From assembly GCA_035763085.1 (NCBI GenBank), contig DASUBV010000280.1:1-59660 (forward strand): a DNA stretch of 59,660 nt, written 5' to 3'. Source of the DNA: DASUBV01 sp035763085. GTDB taxonomy: Bacteria > Actinomycetota > Actinomycetes > Streptosporangiales > Streptosporangiaceae. The notes beneath the pieces are model-generated. The model saw nothing but the letters and a program-made list of their open reading frames with translations, was not told the origin of the DNA and made no database searches. A program made the translations under genes and the position numbers. Numbering within the stretch: position 1 is the stretch's first letter; every line of letters starts with the position of its first letter. This document shows, piece after piece, positions 16,807-24,996 of the stretch.

Positions 16807-18303
16807 GTGAGCAGTCTGCGCAGCGTGGCCGGGCGGGCACGGGCCCGCCTGTTCGTGACACTGCGGCCTGCCCGGCTGGGGATCCGGCCGGTCGACGTGC
16901 TCGCCACCGCGGTGGTCATCGCCGCCGTGCAACTGAACAGCGTCACCGCGACCGGCCCGAACCAGCATGTCCTGGATGCCGGGGTTTATGCCTTCGGCAC
17001 GGTGATGGGGCTGCCGGTGCTGCTGCGCCGCCGCTGGCCGCGCGGCGTTCTCATCGCCTGCGCGGTGCTGCTGTTTGCCTTCTACACGCTGGACCGGCGG
17101 GATATCTCACCGGTTCCGCTGCTGGCCCTGCCGCTGTATGACGCGGCCGCGGCCGGGTTCCTGGCCTTGTCGATCATCATCCCCGCCTTCTACATGACGG
17201 TCGGACTGTTCCTGGTCGGCGCCTCTACCCATAACAGTGTGCTGTCGCTGACCAGCGAGTTCCTGCCCTCGCTGGTGATCTTGCTCCTGGCCGTCCTGCT
17301 GGGCGACGTCGTCCGCAGCAGGCGGGCCATCGCGAGCCAGACAGCCGAGCGGCTGCGGCTGGCCGCCGCCCAGCGAGAGCGGGAGGCAGCCCGCCGGGTC
17401 GCTGAGGAGCGGCTGCGGATCGCCCGTGACCTGCACGACACGGTGGCGCACAGCATGGCCACGATCACCGTCCAGGCAGCGTCGGCACTGCACGTGCTCG
17501 GTGCCGCCCAGCCCGGTGCCGGCCAGCCTGGTGCCGGCCAGCCTGGTGCCGCCCGGCCGGGTGCCGCGGGACCCGGCGCTACGGACGGCACCGCAGACAA
17601 CGGCGTACTGGGCGGAGTTCGCGACGCACTGGCAGCGATCAGGGACACGAGCAAGGGCGCGCTGGCGGATATCCGGATCACGCTCGGCGAGCTGCGCGGT
17701 GAGGAAGGCGACCTGGAGTCGGCCGAGAGCCGGACGGCCGGGCTGGCCCGGCTGGACGCGCTCAGCGGTGCCGTCCGGGCGGCGGGCGCGCCGGTCACGG
17801 TGGTCATCCAGGGCGAGCCGGTCCCGCTTCCTCCCGCGGTTGACCATTCGGCCTACCGGATCCTGCAGGAGTCCCTGACCAACGTCCTGCGCCACGCCGG
17901 GCCGCAGGCCAGCGCCGATGTGGTGGTGCGCTACGAGCCGGGCGGCCTGTTCATCGAGGTCACCGATGACGGCCGGGCGGGCAGCGCAGGCGATACCGTC
18001 GGGCCTGGCCCGGCAGGCAAGGCAGGCCGGGCGGGCGAGGCCGGCGGGCCCGATTCAGCCGGCCCGGCGGACAGGGCGAACGAGGCCGGCGGGCCGGATG
18101 GCGACGGGCGGGATGGCGAGGTGCCGGGCGGGCACGGCCTGACTGGCATGACCGAGCGGGCGCAGGCGCTGGGCGGCGAGCTAGCCGCCGGGCCCCGCCC
18201 GCAGGGCGGCTTCCAGGTCACTGCTCGCCTGCCCCTGCCGGCCATCACGCTGGCGGGCGGCCCCGGTCCGACCACTACGGACACGCGGACGCAGGCGTCA
18301 TGA
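16807..18303 (+). CDS. NarL-type two-component sensor histidine kinase
   Basis: A 498-aa kinase with four to five N-terminal membrane spans (about 25-165), a coiled stretch rich in Arg and Glu, a HisKA_3 dimerisation domain with phosphorylated His210 (IARDLHDTVAHSM) and an HATPase_c domain. Two low-complexity insertions stand out: an Ala-Gly-Gln-Pro run after the first dimerisation helix (five 15-base repeats, 17500-17574) and a Gly/Ala-rich stretch of about 45 residues before the GHGLTGM nucleotide loop. The GTG at 16807 lies 6 bases after TACGGT, implying a leaderless mRNA. It overlaps its response regulator gene in an ATGA. The signal is unknown. Confidence 0.92.
   Translation: MSSLRSVAGRARARLFVTLRPARLGIRPVDVLATAVVIAAVQLNSVTATGPNQHVLDAGVYAFGTVMGLPVLLRRRWPRGVLIACAVLLFAFYTLDRRDISPVPLLALPLYDAAAAGFLALSIIIPAFYMTVGLFLVGASTHNSVLSLTSEFLPSLVILLLAVLLGDVVRSRRAIASQTAERLRLAAAQREREAARRVAEERLRIARDLHDTVAHSMATITVQAASALHVLGAAQPGAGQPGAGQPGAARPGAAGPGATDGTADNGVLGGVRDALAAIRDTSKGALADIRITLGELRGEEGDLESAESRTAGLARLDALSGAVRAAGAPVTVVIQGEPVPLPPAVDHSAYRILQESLTNVLRHAGPQASADVVVRYEPGGLFIEVTDDGRAGSAGDTVGPGPAGKAGRAGEAGGPDSAGPADRANEAGGPDGDGRDGEVPGGHGLTGMTERAQALGGELAAGPRPQGGFQVTARLPLPAITLAGGPGPTTTDTRTQAS
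17500..17574 (+). repeat. Five 15-bp tandem repeats inside the kinase gene
   Basis: Unit GGTGCCGGCCAGCCT and variants run head to tail from 17500 to 17574, adding about 25 residues of GAGQP-type sequence to the turn between the two dimerisation helices. All units are in frame. Confidence 0.85.
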
Positions 18304-19037
18304 TCCGGGTGCTGCTGGCTGACGACCAGGCCCTGGTGCGGGCCGGCTTCCGGATGCTGATCGCCTCGGCGCCGGACATGCACATCGTCGCCGAGGCAGC
18401 CAACGGCGGGCAGGCCGTCGCGCTGACTCGTGAGCACCGGCCCGACGTCGTGCTCATGGACCTGCGGATGCCGGAGGTCGACGGGCTCACCGCGACGCGG
18501 CGGATCACCGCGGCCCCGGAACTCGCCGCTGTCCGGGTCGTGGTGCTGACCACTTTCGATGACGACGAGAGCGTGTTCAGCGCTCTGCGGGCCGGGGCCA
18601 GCGGATTCCTGGTCAAGGACGTGGAGCCCGACGACCTGCTGCAGGCCATCCGGGTGGTAGCCGGCGGCGACGCGCTCCTGGCGCCCAGCGTGACTCGGGC
18701 CCTGATCAGCGCGTTCACCTCGGGGAAAGCCAGCGACGGCAGGCCGGATCCGGCGGGCGCGGCGTCGCCGGGCGCCACGGGACGGGCAGGACCGGCCGGG
18801 CGGCGGACCACTCCCCCGGCGGCGGTGGCCGCGCTGACCGAGCGCGAGCGTGAGGTCGTCGCGCTGGTCGCGGCGGGCCTGTCCAACGACGAGATCGCCG
18901 CCCAGCTAGTGGTGAGCCCGCTGACGGCCAAGACCCACGTCAGCCGCGCGATGACCAAGCTGGCCGCCCGCGACCGCGCCCAGCTGGTCGTGATCGCCTA
19001 CGCCAGCGGCCTGGCCGAGCCCGGCTGCGCCCCCTGA
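18300..19037 (+). CDS. NarL/LuxR-family response regulator
   Basis: A 245-aa response regulator with a receiver domain (Asp8-Asp9, phosphorylated Asp54, Lys in FLVKDVEPDD) and a C-terminal LuxR-type HTH (ALTEREREVVALVAAGLSNDEIAAQLVVSPLTAKTHVSRAMTKL, about 178-222). The linker is unusually long, about 40 Gly/Ala/Pro/Arg-rich residues, echoing the insertions in its partner kinase. The start ATG overlaps the kinase stop in ATGA. Target genes are not evident nearby. Confidence 0.94.
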   Translation: MIRVLLADDQALVRAGFRMLIASAPDMHIVAEAANGGQAVALTREHRPDVVLMDLRMPEVDGLTATRRITAAPELAAVRVVVLTTFDDDESVFSALRAGASGFLVKDVEPDDLLQAIRVVAGGDALLAPSVTRALISAFTSGKASDGRPDPAGAASPGATGRAGPAGRRTTPPAAVAALTEREREVVALVAAGLSNDEIAAQLVVSPLTAKTHVSRAMTKLAARDRAQLVVIAYASGLAEPGCAP

Positions 19038-19039
19038 CT

Positions 19040-19140
19040 ACCTCCGGCCCACGCCCCCGCCCCGCACGGCCCCGCCCCGCCCCGCACAGCGCCGCCCGCA
19101 CGTTGCCGCCCCCGCCACGCGCCCCGCACCTTGCCGCCAC
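19040..19140. other. Strand-asymmetric C-rich tract
   Basis: About 100 bases downstream of the response regulator consist largely of CCCGCCCCGCAC-like runs on the plus strand, with few A or T. No coding frame with matching protein character is seen. The minus strand carries many G-runs and could form quadruplex structures. Confidence 0.5.
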
Positions 19141-19230
19141 GCTCGGCCGGTGACGTGGGCTCGGGCGGCCTGGGCTGAGGCTAGGCATCTCTGCAGGTCT
19201 TGTTCAGGTAACCCGCATACTTTCCTGGGC

Positions 19231-19602
19231 ATGGACGAAGGTCGGGCTCGCCGGGTGAGCGACGGGCTGCGGGATCGCGGCATCGACGCGCACCTGGCCA
19301 AGCTGAGCATGGACCGGTACGCCGTGCGCGTGCGAATCGACGGCGGCCGGGAGGCGATCTGGGGCGCCGAGGGAACGGCGAGCCTGGAGGCCTCGGTGAT
19401 GCGGAACGGCAACCTGGTCGGGTTCGTGCCCACCATCCCTGGCTCGGCGGGCTTTGACGACACCCAGGTGGTCGATGTCATCGCCCGCGCCGACTACAGC
19501 GATCCCGTCGGCCGTCAGCGCGCCACCGCGCCGCCGCCGGCTCCGGCCCTGCCCCGCGAGGGCGGGGTGTTCCGGCGCTTCCTCGAGGGCTTCCGCTACT
19601 AA
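19231..19602 (+). CDS. Small conserved protein of unknown function
   Basis: A 123-aa soluble protein: a mixed alpha/beta N-terminal part (MDEGRARRVSDGLRDRGIDAHLAKLSMDRYAVRV) followed by a variable Pro/Ala stretch and a basic C-terminal RRFLEGFRY. The frame is open to 19150, but the ATG at 19231 sits 7 bases after TACTTT (19218-19223), the leaderless pattern seen repeatedly here, so this start is preferred. No family with known function recognised. Monocistronic. Confidence 0.7.
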   Translation: MDEGRARRVSDGLRDRGIDAHLAKLSMDRYAVRVRIDGGREAIWGAEGTASLEASVMRNGNLVGFVPTIPGSAGFDDTQVVDVIARADYSDPVGRQRATAPPPAPALPREGGVFRRFLEGFRY

Positions 19603-19605
19603 GAA

Positions 19606-19648
19606 GTCCGCCAGTGCGCCGGCCTTCAGGCCGGTGAGGATGGCGGAC
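19606..19648. other. Two-tier hairpin after the small protein gene
   Basis: Outer arms GTCCGCCA (19606-19613) and TGGCGGAC (19641-19648) enclose an inner CCGGCC-TTCA-GGCCGG hairpin (19619-19634) followed by GTGAGGAT. It may act as terminator for the gene ending at 19602. The inner hairpin with its GTGAGGAT tail resembles the right ends of IS200/IS605-type elements; no tnpA or tnpB is present here. Confidence 0.5.
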
Positions 19649-19723
19649 CGTCCTAAGCCACGTGCGGACGGACGGGCCTGCTGCCCGATGTACTGGCGCA
19701 GCGCGGAGATGGCGGCGAGGAAG

Positions 19724-20224
19724 TCAAGACTCCGACTGATCGGGGAAGGCGACCGCGCGCAGCGCGGCACGCAGGGCGGCGGCCTGCGCGGGCGGCAGCG
19801 GGCTGAGGAACTGCCGCTCGGCGGCGTCGCTGGCCTCCTTCGCCGCGGCCAGGGTCTGCCGGCCGTCCCCGGTCAGCACCACGACGTTCTTGCGCCGGTC
19901 AGCCGGGTCGCGCTGGCGGCGCACTAGCCCGATGTCTTCCAGTTCGTCGATCAGCGCCACCATCGTTGTCCGGTCCACGCCCAGGCGGCCCGCGGCTTCG
20001 GCCTGCGACAGCGGCGCCGAGCTGTCCACGGCGATCAGGACGGCCAGCTGACGGCCGCTGATCCCCGATGGTGCGAGGGCCGCGGCGTTCAGCTCAGCCA
20101 GCGCCAGCTGCGCATGCTTGAGGAGGTAGCCCAGCCGGCCGGCCAGCTCTGGCAGCGGCGGGCCGCCGGCGGCGGGGGCATCGAGCGCCCGGGCGGGCTG
20201 GCCAGCAACGGACCGGGGAGGCAT
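19724..20224 (-). CDS. MarR family transcriptional regulator
   Basis: A 166-aa MarR-type winged-helix repressor (LSQAEAAGRLGVDRTTMVALIDELEDIGLVRRQRDPADRRKNVVVLT, recognition helix and DRR wing). The ATG at 20224 lies 6 bases after TAGAAT on the minus strand (20236-20231), so the mRNA is probably leaderless. It is divergent from the LLM oxidoreductase gene, with a perfect palindrome between the two promoters, so repression of both genes with release by a small molecule is the likely logic. Confidence 0.93.
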   Translation of the reverse strand: MPPRSVAGQPARALDAPAAGGPPLPELAGRLGYLLKHAQLALAELNAAALAPSGISGRQLAVLIAVDSSAPLSQAEAAGRLGVDRTTMVALIDELEDIGLVRRQRDPADRRKNVVVLTGDGRQTLAAAKEASDAAERQFLSPLPPAQAAALRAALRAVAFPDQSES

Positions 20225-20243
20225 CTGTGCATTCTACCGGACT

Positions 20244-20278
20244 ACTGATCATCAGTGTTAGTGACGATCAGCTATACT
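20244..20278. promoter_or_regulatory. MarR operator and leaderless LLM promoter
   Basis: ACTGAT-C-ATCAGT (20244-20256) is a perfect palindrome around one base. It sits between the MarR -10 box (TAGAAT, minus strand 20236-20231) and the LLM -10 box (TATACT, 20273-20278), where one bound dimer could block both. TATACT is 6 bases before the LLM ATG. A second, imperfect copy of the half-site follows at 20265-20281. Confidence 0.65.
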
Positions 20279-20284
20279 GACGAT

Positions 20285-21202
20285 ATGACGACTACTCCGC
20301 CAGGGCGACTGAGCTTCGGCATCAAGACCAGCCAGATCGGCAACACCTATGAGGAGATCCTCGCCATCTGGCGAGCGGCCGACGAGATTGAGGTCTTCGA
20401 GCACGCGTGGCTGTGGGATCACATGGTCCCGCTGCGCGGAGACATCCGGGCCGCGGCCCTGGAAGCCTGGACCCTGCTCGCGGCGCTGGCCGCGCAAACC
20501 CAGCGACTGCGCCTGGGTGTGCTGGTGACCAGCAACCGGCTGCGCTCGCCTGCGCTGCTGGCCAAGATGGCCGCGACGACCGACATCATCGCCGGCGGAC
20601 GGCTGAACTTCGGGATCGGCGCGGGCGGCAGCCGGGTCGCGGTGGCCAACCCGGCGGTCCGCGAATTCGAGGCCTACGGCGTCCGGCTGGTCTCACCCGG
20701 CGAGGCAGTCACCGACCTGGCCGACTCCCTGACGCTGATCAAGCAGCTGTGGACACGCGAGGACCAGTTCGACTTTGACGGGCGCTCGATCCAGCTGCGC
20801 GGCGCGATCTGCGAGCCCAAGCCCGTGCAGCGGCCGCACCCGCCCATCATGATCGGCGGCCAGGGTGACCGGGTGCTGCGCCTGGTCGCCGAGCACGCCG
20901 ACATCTGGAACTACCCGGGACCGCCGTCACCGGAGTTCGCGCAGCGCGACGCGCTGCTGCGCGAGCACTGCGCGGCCGCCGGGCGCGATCAGGCCGAGAT
21001 CGCCCGGTCGATGCAGCTCATCGTCCGCCCCGCCGAGCCGGACGCCGCGGCGAGCGCGCGAGAGACGATCCGGGCGATGATCGACGCCGGCGTCACGCAC
21101 ATCGTGATCGCCGCGGTCCTGGGCGGCCGCTCACCGCAATGGGTTGCCGACGAGATCATCCAGCCCGTCCTTTCTGAGACCGGCACCCGGGTCGGCGCCT
21201 AG
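20285..21202 (+). CDS. LLM-class (F420-dependent-type) oxidoreductase
   Basis: A 305-aa TIM-barrel oxidoreductase of the luciferase-like monooxygenase superfamily, of the type that uses coenzyme F420 or flavin. Recognisable segments: FGIKTSQ at the N terminus, LWDHM, RLRLGVLVTSN, GRLNFGIGAGG and PPIMIGGQGDRVLRLVAEHADIWN. The ATG at 20285 is chosen over GTG 20255 because it lies 6 bases after TATACT and because the GTG lies inside the operator palindrome. Substrate unknown; control by the divergent MarR suggests a xenobiotic or redox-active compound. Confidence 0.9.
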   Translation: MTTTPPGRLSFGIKTSQIGNTYEEILAIWRAADEIEVFEHAWLWDHMVPLRGDIRAAALEAWTLLAALAAQTQRLRLGVLVTSNRLRSPALLAKMAATTDIIAGGRLNFGIGAGGSRVAVANPAVREFEAYGVRLVSPGEAVTDLADSLTLIKQLWTREDQFDFDGRSIQLRGAICEPKPVQRPHPPIMIGGQGDRVLRLVAEHADIWNYPGPPSPEFAQRDALLREHCAAAGRDQAEIARSMQLIVRPAEPDAAASARETIRAMIDAGVTHIVIAAVLGGRSPQWVADEIIQPVLSETGTRVGA

Positions 21203-21312
21203 CGCCGCCTCGGCCGCGGCCCCTGCCCGGCGCTGCCGCGCCTGTCCCGGACCTCGTCACCCCTTTGCTCCGCTCATCTCCGCCGCGCAGCGCTCCGGCC
21301 GCCGCGCGCCAG

Positions 21313-21338
21313 CGGCGTACTCCGCCGGGAGTACGCCG
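21313..21338. promoter_or_regulatory. 26-bp perfect palindrome upstream of the MMPL gene
   Basis: CGGCGTACTCC (21313-21323) and GGAGTACGCCG (21328-21338) are perfect inverted arms around a four-base centre. It lies 110 bases before the MMPL gene and 110 after the LLM stop. The length and symmetry suit a TetR-type operator; as RNA it could also form a hairpin that ends LLM transcription. No matching regulator gene is adjacent. Confidence 0.55.
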
Positions 21339-21448
21339 GGGCGAGTAGCCGGTCCGGGAACTGCCTCCCGCCGTACGACGTGCCAGCGGGCCTCGCTGAC
21401 GAGGCTAGATCACGGCAACACTCCCGTGGCTCGCAGGAGATGAGCAAG

Positions 21449-23767
21449 ATGAGATACCCGTCAGGACTGCTAGGCCGCACCGGCCTGGCCTGCTACCGGC
21501 GCCGGTGGCTGATCGTCGTGGCCTGGCTGGCCGGCCTGGCCTGCCTGATCACGCTGTGGACCAGGTTCGGCGCCCCGGCCGACAATGACTTCGGCACCGC
21601 CGACCCCGGCCAGGCCATGATCAACGCGCACTTCCACCGGCAGTCCGGGGACGCGCTCACGCTGGCCATCCGCTCGGCGGAGCCGGTCACCTCCCCGGCG
21701 GTCCGCCGTGAGATCACCGCGGCGCTGATCCCGTTCTCCCGGGCGGCGGGGGTGAGCTCGGTCGTCAGTCCTTACCAGGCGCCGGGTCAGATCTCCCGCG
21801 ACGGGCACATCGCCTTCGCCACCATCCAGTTCTCCGTCCCGTCCACCAGCATTCCGGGCAGCGAGGCGACGGCGCTGATGCACGACGCCACGGCGGCCTC
21901 CCGGCACGGGCTGACCTTCAGCCTGGGCGGCGACGTGGTGGACCTGGCCGAGACCCCGTACGGCGGGGCGAGCGACGGGATCGGCATATTGGCTGCGGCC
22001 ATCGTGCTGCTGCTGGCCTTCGGCTCGGTGCTGGCGATGGGGCTGCCCGTGGTGACGGCACTGTTCGGGATCGGCACCGGGCTGTCCCTGATCGCACTGA
22101 TCGGGCACCTGATCCCGGCTCCCACGTTCAGCCCGATCGTTGCCTCCATGATCGGCCTGGGTATCGGCGTGGACTACGCCCTGTTCATGGTCACCCGGTT
22201 CCGCGAGGCACTGCGGTCCGGCGCGGCACCGGAGACGGCGCTGGTCACCACGATGCGCACGGCCGGCCGGTCGGTGCTGACGGCCGGGGCAACGGTCGCG
22301 ATCGGGATGCTGGGCCTGCTGGTGCTGCGGCAGCCGCTGCTCAACGGCGTCGCAGTCGCCGCCGCGGCGACCGTGGCGATGACGGTCCTGGCCGCGCTGA
22401 CGCTGCTGCCGGCGCTGCTCGGCTTCACCGGCACCCGGCTGGCCCGGCCGTCCCGGCTGCGGCTGCGGCGCCGCAGGCGCGACCAGGCCACGTCAGGCCG
22501 TCCGGAATCACGGCCCGGCGCGGCCCTGCGGTGGGCGGCGGTCGTGCAGCGCCGGCCCGTGCTGGCCGCCGCGGTGGCCACCGGCATCATCGCGCTGCTG
22601 GCGGTGCCGGCGCTGGGCATGAAGCTGAGCATGCCGGACGAGTCGGCGCAGGCCCGCGGCACGATGGGCTATGCCAGCTACGCCACGATGGCAGACGGCT
22701 TCGGGCCGGGCTTCGACGCACCGCTGATCGTCGCGGCGCACCTGCCGGACGGCTCGGCGGGCACGGGCTCGGGTGACACGGCGGGCATCGCGCGGCTGAC
22801 TGGGGCGCTGCGCGCCGCGCCGGGCATCGCGGCGGTGACCCCGGCGGTGACCAGCCGCGACGGGCAGGCCGCGATGATCATCGCTTACCCCATTACTGGT
22901 GAGCAGGACCCGGCGACGAACGCGCTGGTCAACCGGCTCAACGACACGGTGCTGCCGCAGGCCACCGCGGGTACCGGCATCCGCGCCTACCTGACCGGGC
23001 CGAACGCGGGCAACGTGGCCTTCGCCAACGTGATGGGCGAGCGCCTGCCCTGGCTGGTCGCGGTGGTCGTGCTGGTGTCGCTGGTCTTGCTGATGGTGGT
23101 GTTCCGGTCGGTGACGGTGGCGGTGAAGGCGGCGGTGATGAACCTGCTGTCGATCAGCGCGGCCTACGGGGTGCTGGTGATGATCAGCCAGCACGGCTGG
23201 GGACGGCAGCTGTTCGGGTTCCCCGAGGCGATGCCCGTCACGACCTGGGTCCCGGTCTTCCTGTTCGTGATCTTGTTCGGGCTGTCGATGGACTACGAGG
23301 TGTTCCTGCTGTCCCGGATCCGCGAGGCCTACGACGCCACTGGCGACAACGCGGGCTCGGTCGCGGCCGGCCTGGCCAGCACGGCCCGGGTGATCACCGC
23401 GGCCGCCGCGATCATGGTGGTGGTGTTCCTGTCCTTCGTGCTGGGCGCCAACGTCTCGGTCAAGCAGGTAGGGCTGGGCCTGGCCGTCGCGGTGCTGATC
23501 GACGCCACCGTGGTGCGGCTGGTGCTGGTGCCGGCCGTGATGGAACTGCTGGGCAAGGCGAACTGGTGGCTGCCGCGGCCGCTGGCCAGGATCCTGCCCG
23601 GCCGCCCGGCCACCCAGCCCGGCAGCCCGGCCACCCAGCCCGGCAGCCCGGCCACGCAGCCGGGCGCAGCAGCCGCGCAGGTGAGTGGACCGGCCGGCCC
23701 GCCCGGCGGGAACGAGCCCCCGGCCAGGGCGGACAGCACCGCCCCGGCCGGTGCCCGCCGAGGCTAG
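21449..23767 (+). CDS. MMPL-family (RND-like) membrane transporter
   Basis: A 772-aa exporter with two copies of the MMPL unit: a membrane span, an extracytoplasmic domain and a five-span bundle. The characteristic Asp motifs are GLGIGVDYALFMVTRFRE and GLSMDYEVFLLSRIRE, expected to carry the proton relay. The start at 21449 is chosen because AGGAG (21435-21439) is 9 bases upstream; the ATG at 21440 would touch it. The cytosolic C-terminal tail has three PATQPGS repeats. Such proteins export lipids or hydrophobic drugs; without a lipid-synthesis gene nearby the cargo is unknown. A strong terminator follows. Confidence 0.92.
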   Translation: MRYPSGLLGRTGLACYRRRWLIVVAWLAGLACLITLWTRFGAPADNDFGTADPGQAMINAHFHRQSGDALTLAIRSAEPVTSPAVRREITAALIPFSRAAGVSSVVSPYQAPGQISRDGHIAFATIQFSVPSTSIPGSEATALMHDATAASRHGLTFSLGGDVVDLAETPYGGASDGIGILAAAIVLLLAFGSVLAMGLPVVTALFGIGTGLSLIALIGHLIPAPTFSPIVASMIGLGIGVDYALFMVTRFREALRSGAAPETALVTTMRTAGRSVLTAGATVAIGMLGLLVLRQPLLNGVAVAAAATVAMTVLAALTLLPALLGFTGTRLARPSRLRLRRRRRDQATSGRPESRPGAALRWAAVVQRRPVLAAAVATGIIALLAVPALGMKLSMPDESAQARGTMGYASYATMADGFGPGFDAPLIVAAHLPDGSAGTGSGDTAGIARLTGALRAAPGIAAVTPAVTSRDGQAAMIIAYPITGEQDPATNALVNRLNDTVLPQATAGTGIRAYLTGPNAGNVAFANVMGERLPWLVAVVVLVSLVLLMVVFRSVTVAVKAAVMNLLSISAAYGVLVMISQHGWGRQLFGFPEAMPVTTWVPVFLFVILFGLSMDYEVFLLSRIREAYDATGDNAGSVAAGLASTARVITAAAAIMVVVFLSFVLGANVSVKQVGLGLAVAVLIDATVVRLVLVPAVMELLGKANWWLPRPLARILPGRPATQPGSPATQPGSPATQPGAAAAQVSGPAGPPGGNEPPARADSTAPAGARRG
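23606..23668 (+). repeat. Three 21-bp tandem repeats in the MMPL tail
   Basis: Three in-frame copies of a 21-base unit encoding PATQPGS, the third diverged (PATQPGA). They lie in the C-terminal cytosolic tail and are likely to vary in number between strains. Confidence 0.85.
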
Positions 23768-23776
23768 GCCAGCCTG

Positions 23777-23817
23777 GTGCCCGGCACCGGCCCGCTCCGG
23801 CGGGCGGTGCCGGGCAC
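23777..23817 (+). terminator. Strong hairpin terminator after the MMPL gene
   Basis: GTGCCCGGCACC (23777-23788) pairs perfectly with GGTGCCGGGCAC (23806-23817), and the interior forms a second GCCCG/CGGGC stem. It begins 9 bases after the MMPL stop. Confidence 0.8.
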
Positions 23818-23902
23818 TGCCCTGTCCGGGCCGCGCTATCGTCGGGCCACAGATGATCACGCACCGGTGGTCCGGGCGTGGCGAGCCGGGAGGGCGGAGC
23901 CG

Positions 23903-24943
23903 ATGACGCGTATGGGCGGGATGTACGGGCCGGATGCGACGTTCCTGGGTGTCGCCCGCGCCGACCTGGCCGACCCGGCGTCCTGGGCCGGCACCGACAT
24001 CCTGATCATCGGGGCGCCGTTCGACGGCGGGACCTCGCACCGGCCCGGTGCCCGGTTCGGCCCGCAGGCCATCCGGTTCACCGACTACCTGCCGCACGAC
24101 GGGTCGCGCCCGCACCTGGCCCTGGGCGTCGACCCGCTCACCGAACTGCGGGTCGCCGACGCTGGCGATGTGGAGATGCCCTCGGGCGACACCGAGCTGT
24201 CGCTGCGCCGCCTGGAGGAGGCGGTGCACACCGCCGCGGCCGCCGGGGCCATCCCGGTAATCCTGGGCGGCGACCACACCATCGCGCTGCCGGACGCGAC
24301 GGGGGTGGCCCGGCACGTGGGCTGGGGCCGGGTCTCGATGATCCACTTCGACGCGCACGCCGACACCGGCGATACTCAGTTCGGCTCGCTGCACGGGCAC
24401 GGCACCCCGATGCGGCGGCTCATCGAGTCGGGCGCGGTACGCGGGGACCGGTTCCTGCAGGTCGGGCTGCGCGGTTACTGGCCCGAGCCGGAGACCCTGG
24501 CCTGGATGGCCGGCCAGCGGATGCGCAGCTTCGAGATGACCGAGGTCGTCACCAGGGGCCTGGACGCCTGCCTGACCGAGGCGTTCGCCATCGCCACCGA
24601 CGAGTGCGACGGGGTGTTCCTGTCGGTCGACGTCGATGTCGTGGACCCTGGCATGGCGCCGGGCACCGGAACGCCGGAGCCGGGCGGCCTCACCACCCGC
24701 CAGCTGCTGGACGCGGTGCGGCGGATCGCGATGGAGCTGCCGGTCGCCGGGATCGACGTGGTCGAGGTGGCCCCGCCTTACGACCACGCCGAGGTCACGG
24801 CCTACCTCGCCAACCGGGTCGTGCTGGAGGCTCTGTCGGGCATCGCGTGGCGGCGCCGGGCGCTGCGCACCGACGGGCCGCCGCCCCGCCGCCCGGAGGC
24901 CCCGCTGCTGGAGGGCCGCCAGCCGCCCGCCGCGCAATCCTGA
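23903..24943 (+). CDS. Agmatinase-like ureohydrolase
   Basis: A 346-aa metallohydrolase of the arginase/agmatinase family. The binuclear Mn site is complete: GGDH with Asp124 and His125, DAHAD with Asp150, His152 and Asp154, and SVDVDVVDP with Asp243 and Asp245. Members release urea from agmatine, guanidinobutyrate, guanidinopropionate or related guanidino compounds; the exact substrate cannot be fixed here. The ATG at 23903 is chosen for the GGAG just upstream and because the family begins near MGGMYGPDATFLG. The C-terminal 30 residues are a Pro/Arg-rich extension. Putrescine from agmatine could link it to the polyamine-type transporter at 33.7-38 kb, but this is conjecture. Confidence 0.9.
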   Translation: MTRMGGMYGPDATFLGVARADLADPASWAGTDILIIGAPFDGGTSHRPGARFGPQAIRFTDYLPHDGSRPHLALGVDPLTELRVADAGDVEMPSGDTELSLRRLEEAVHTAAAAGAIPVILGGDHTIALPDATGVARHVGWGRVSMIHFDAHADTGDTQFGSLHGHGTPMRRLIESGAVRGDRFLQVGLRGYWPEPETLAWMAGQRMRSFEMTEVVTRGLDACLTEAFAIATDECDGVFLSVDVDVVDPGMAPGTGTPEPGGLTTRQLLDAVRRIAMELPVAGIDVVEVAPPYDHAEVTAYLANRVVLEALSGIAWRRRALRTDGPPPRRPEAPLLEGRQPPAAQS

Positions 24944-24996
24944 GCAGCCGCCCGCCTGGTCCGCCCGGCCAATCCGGACGGCCGACCCGGCTCAGC

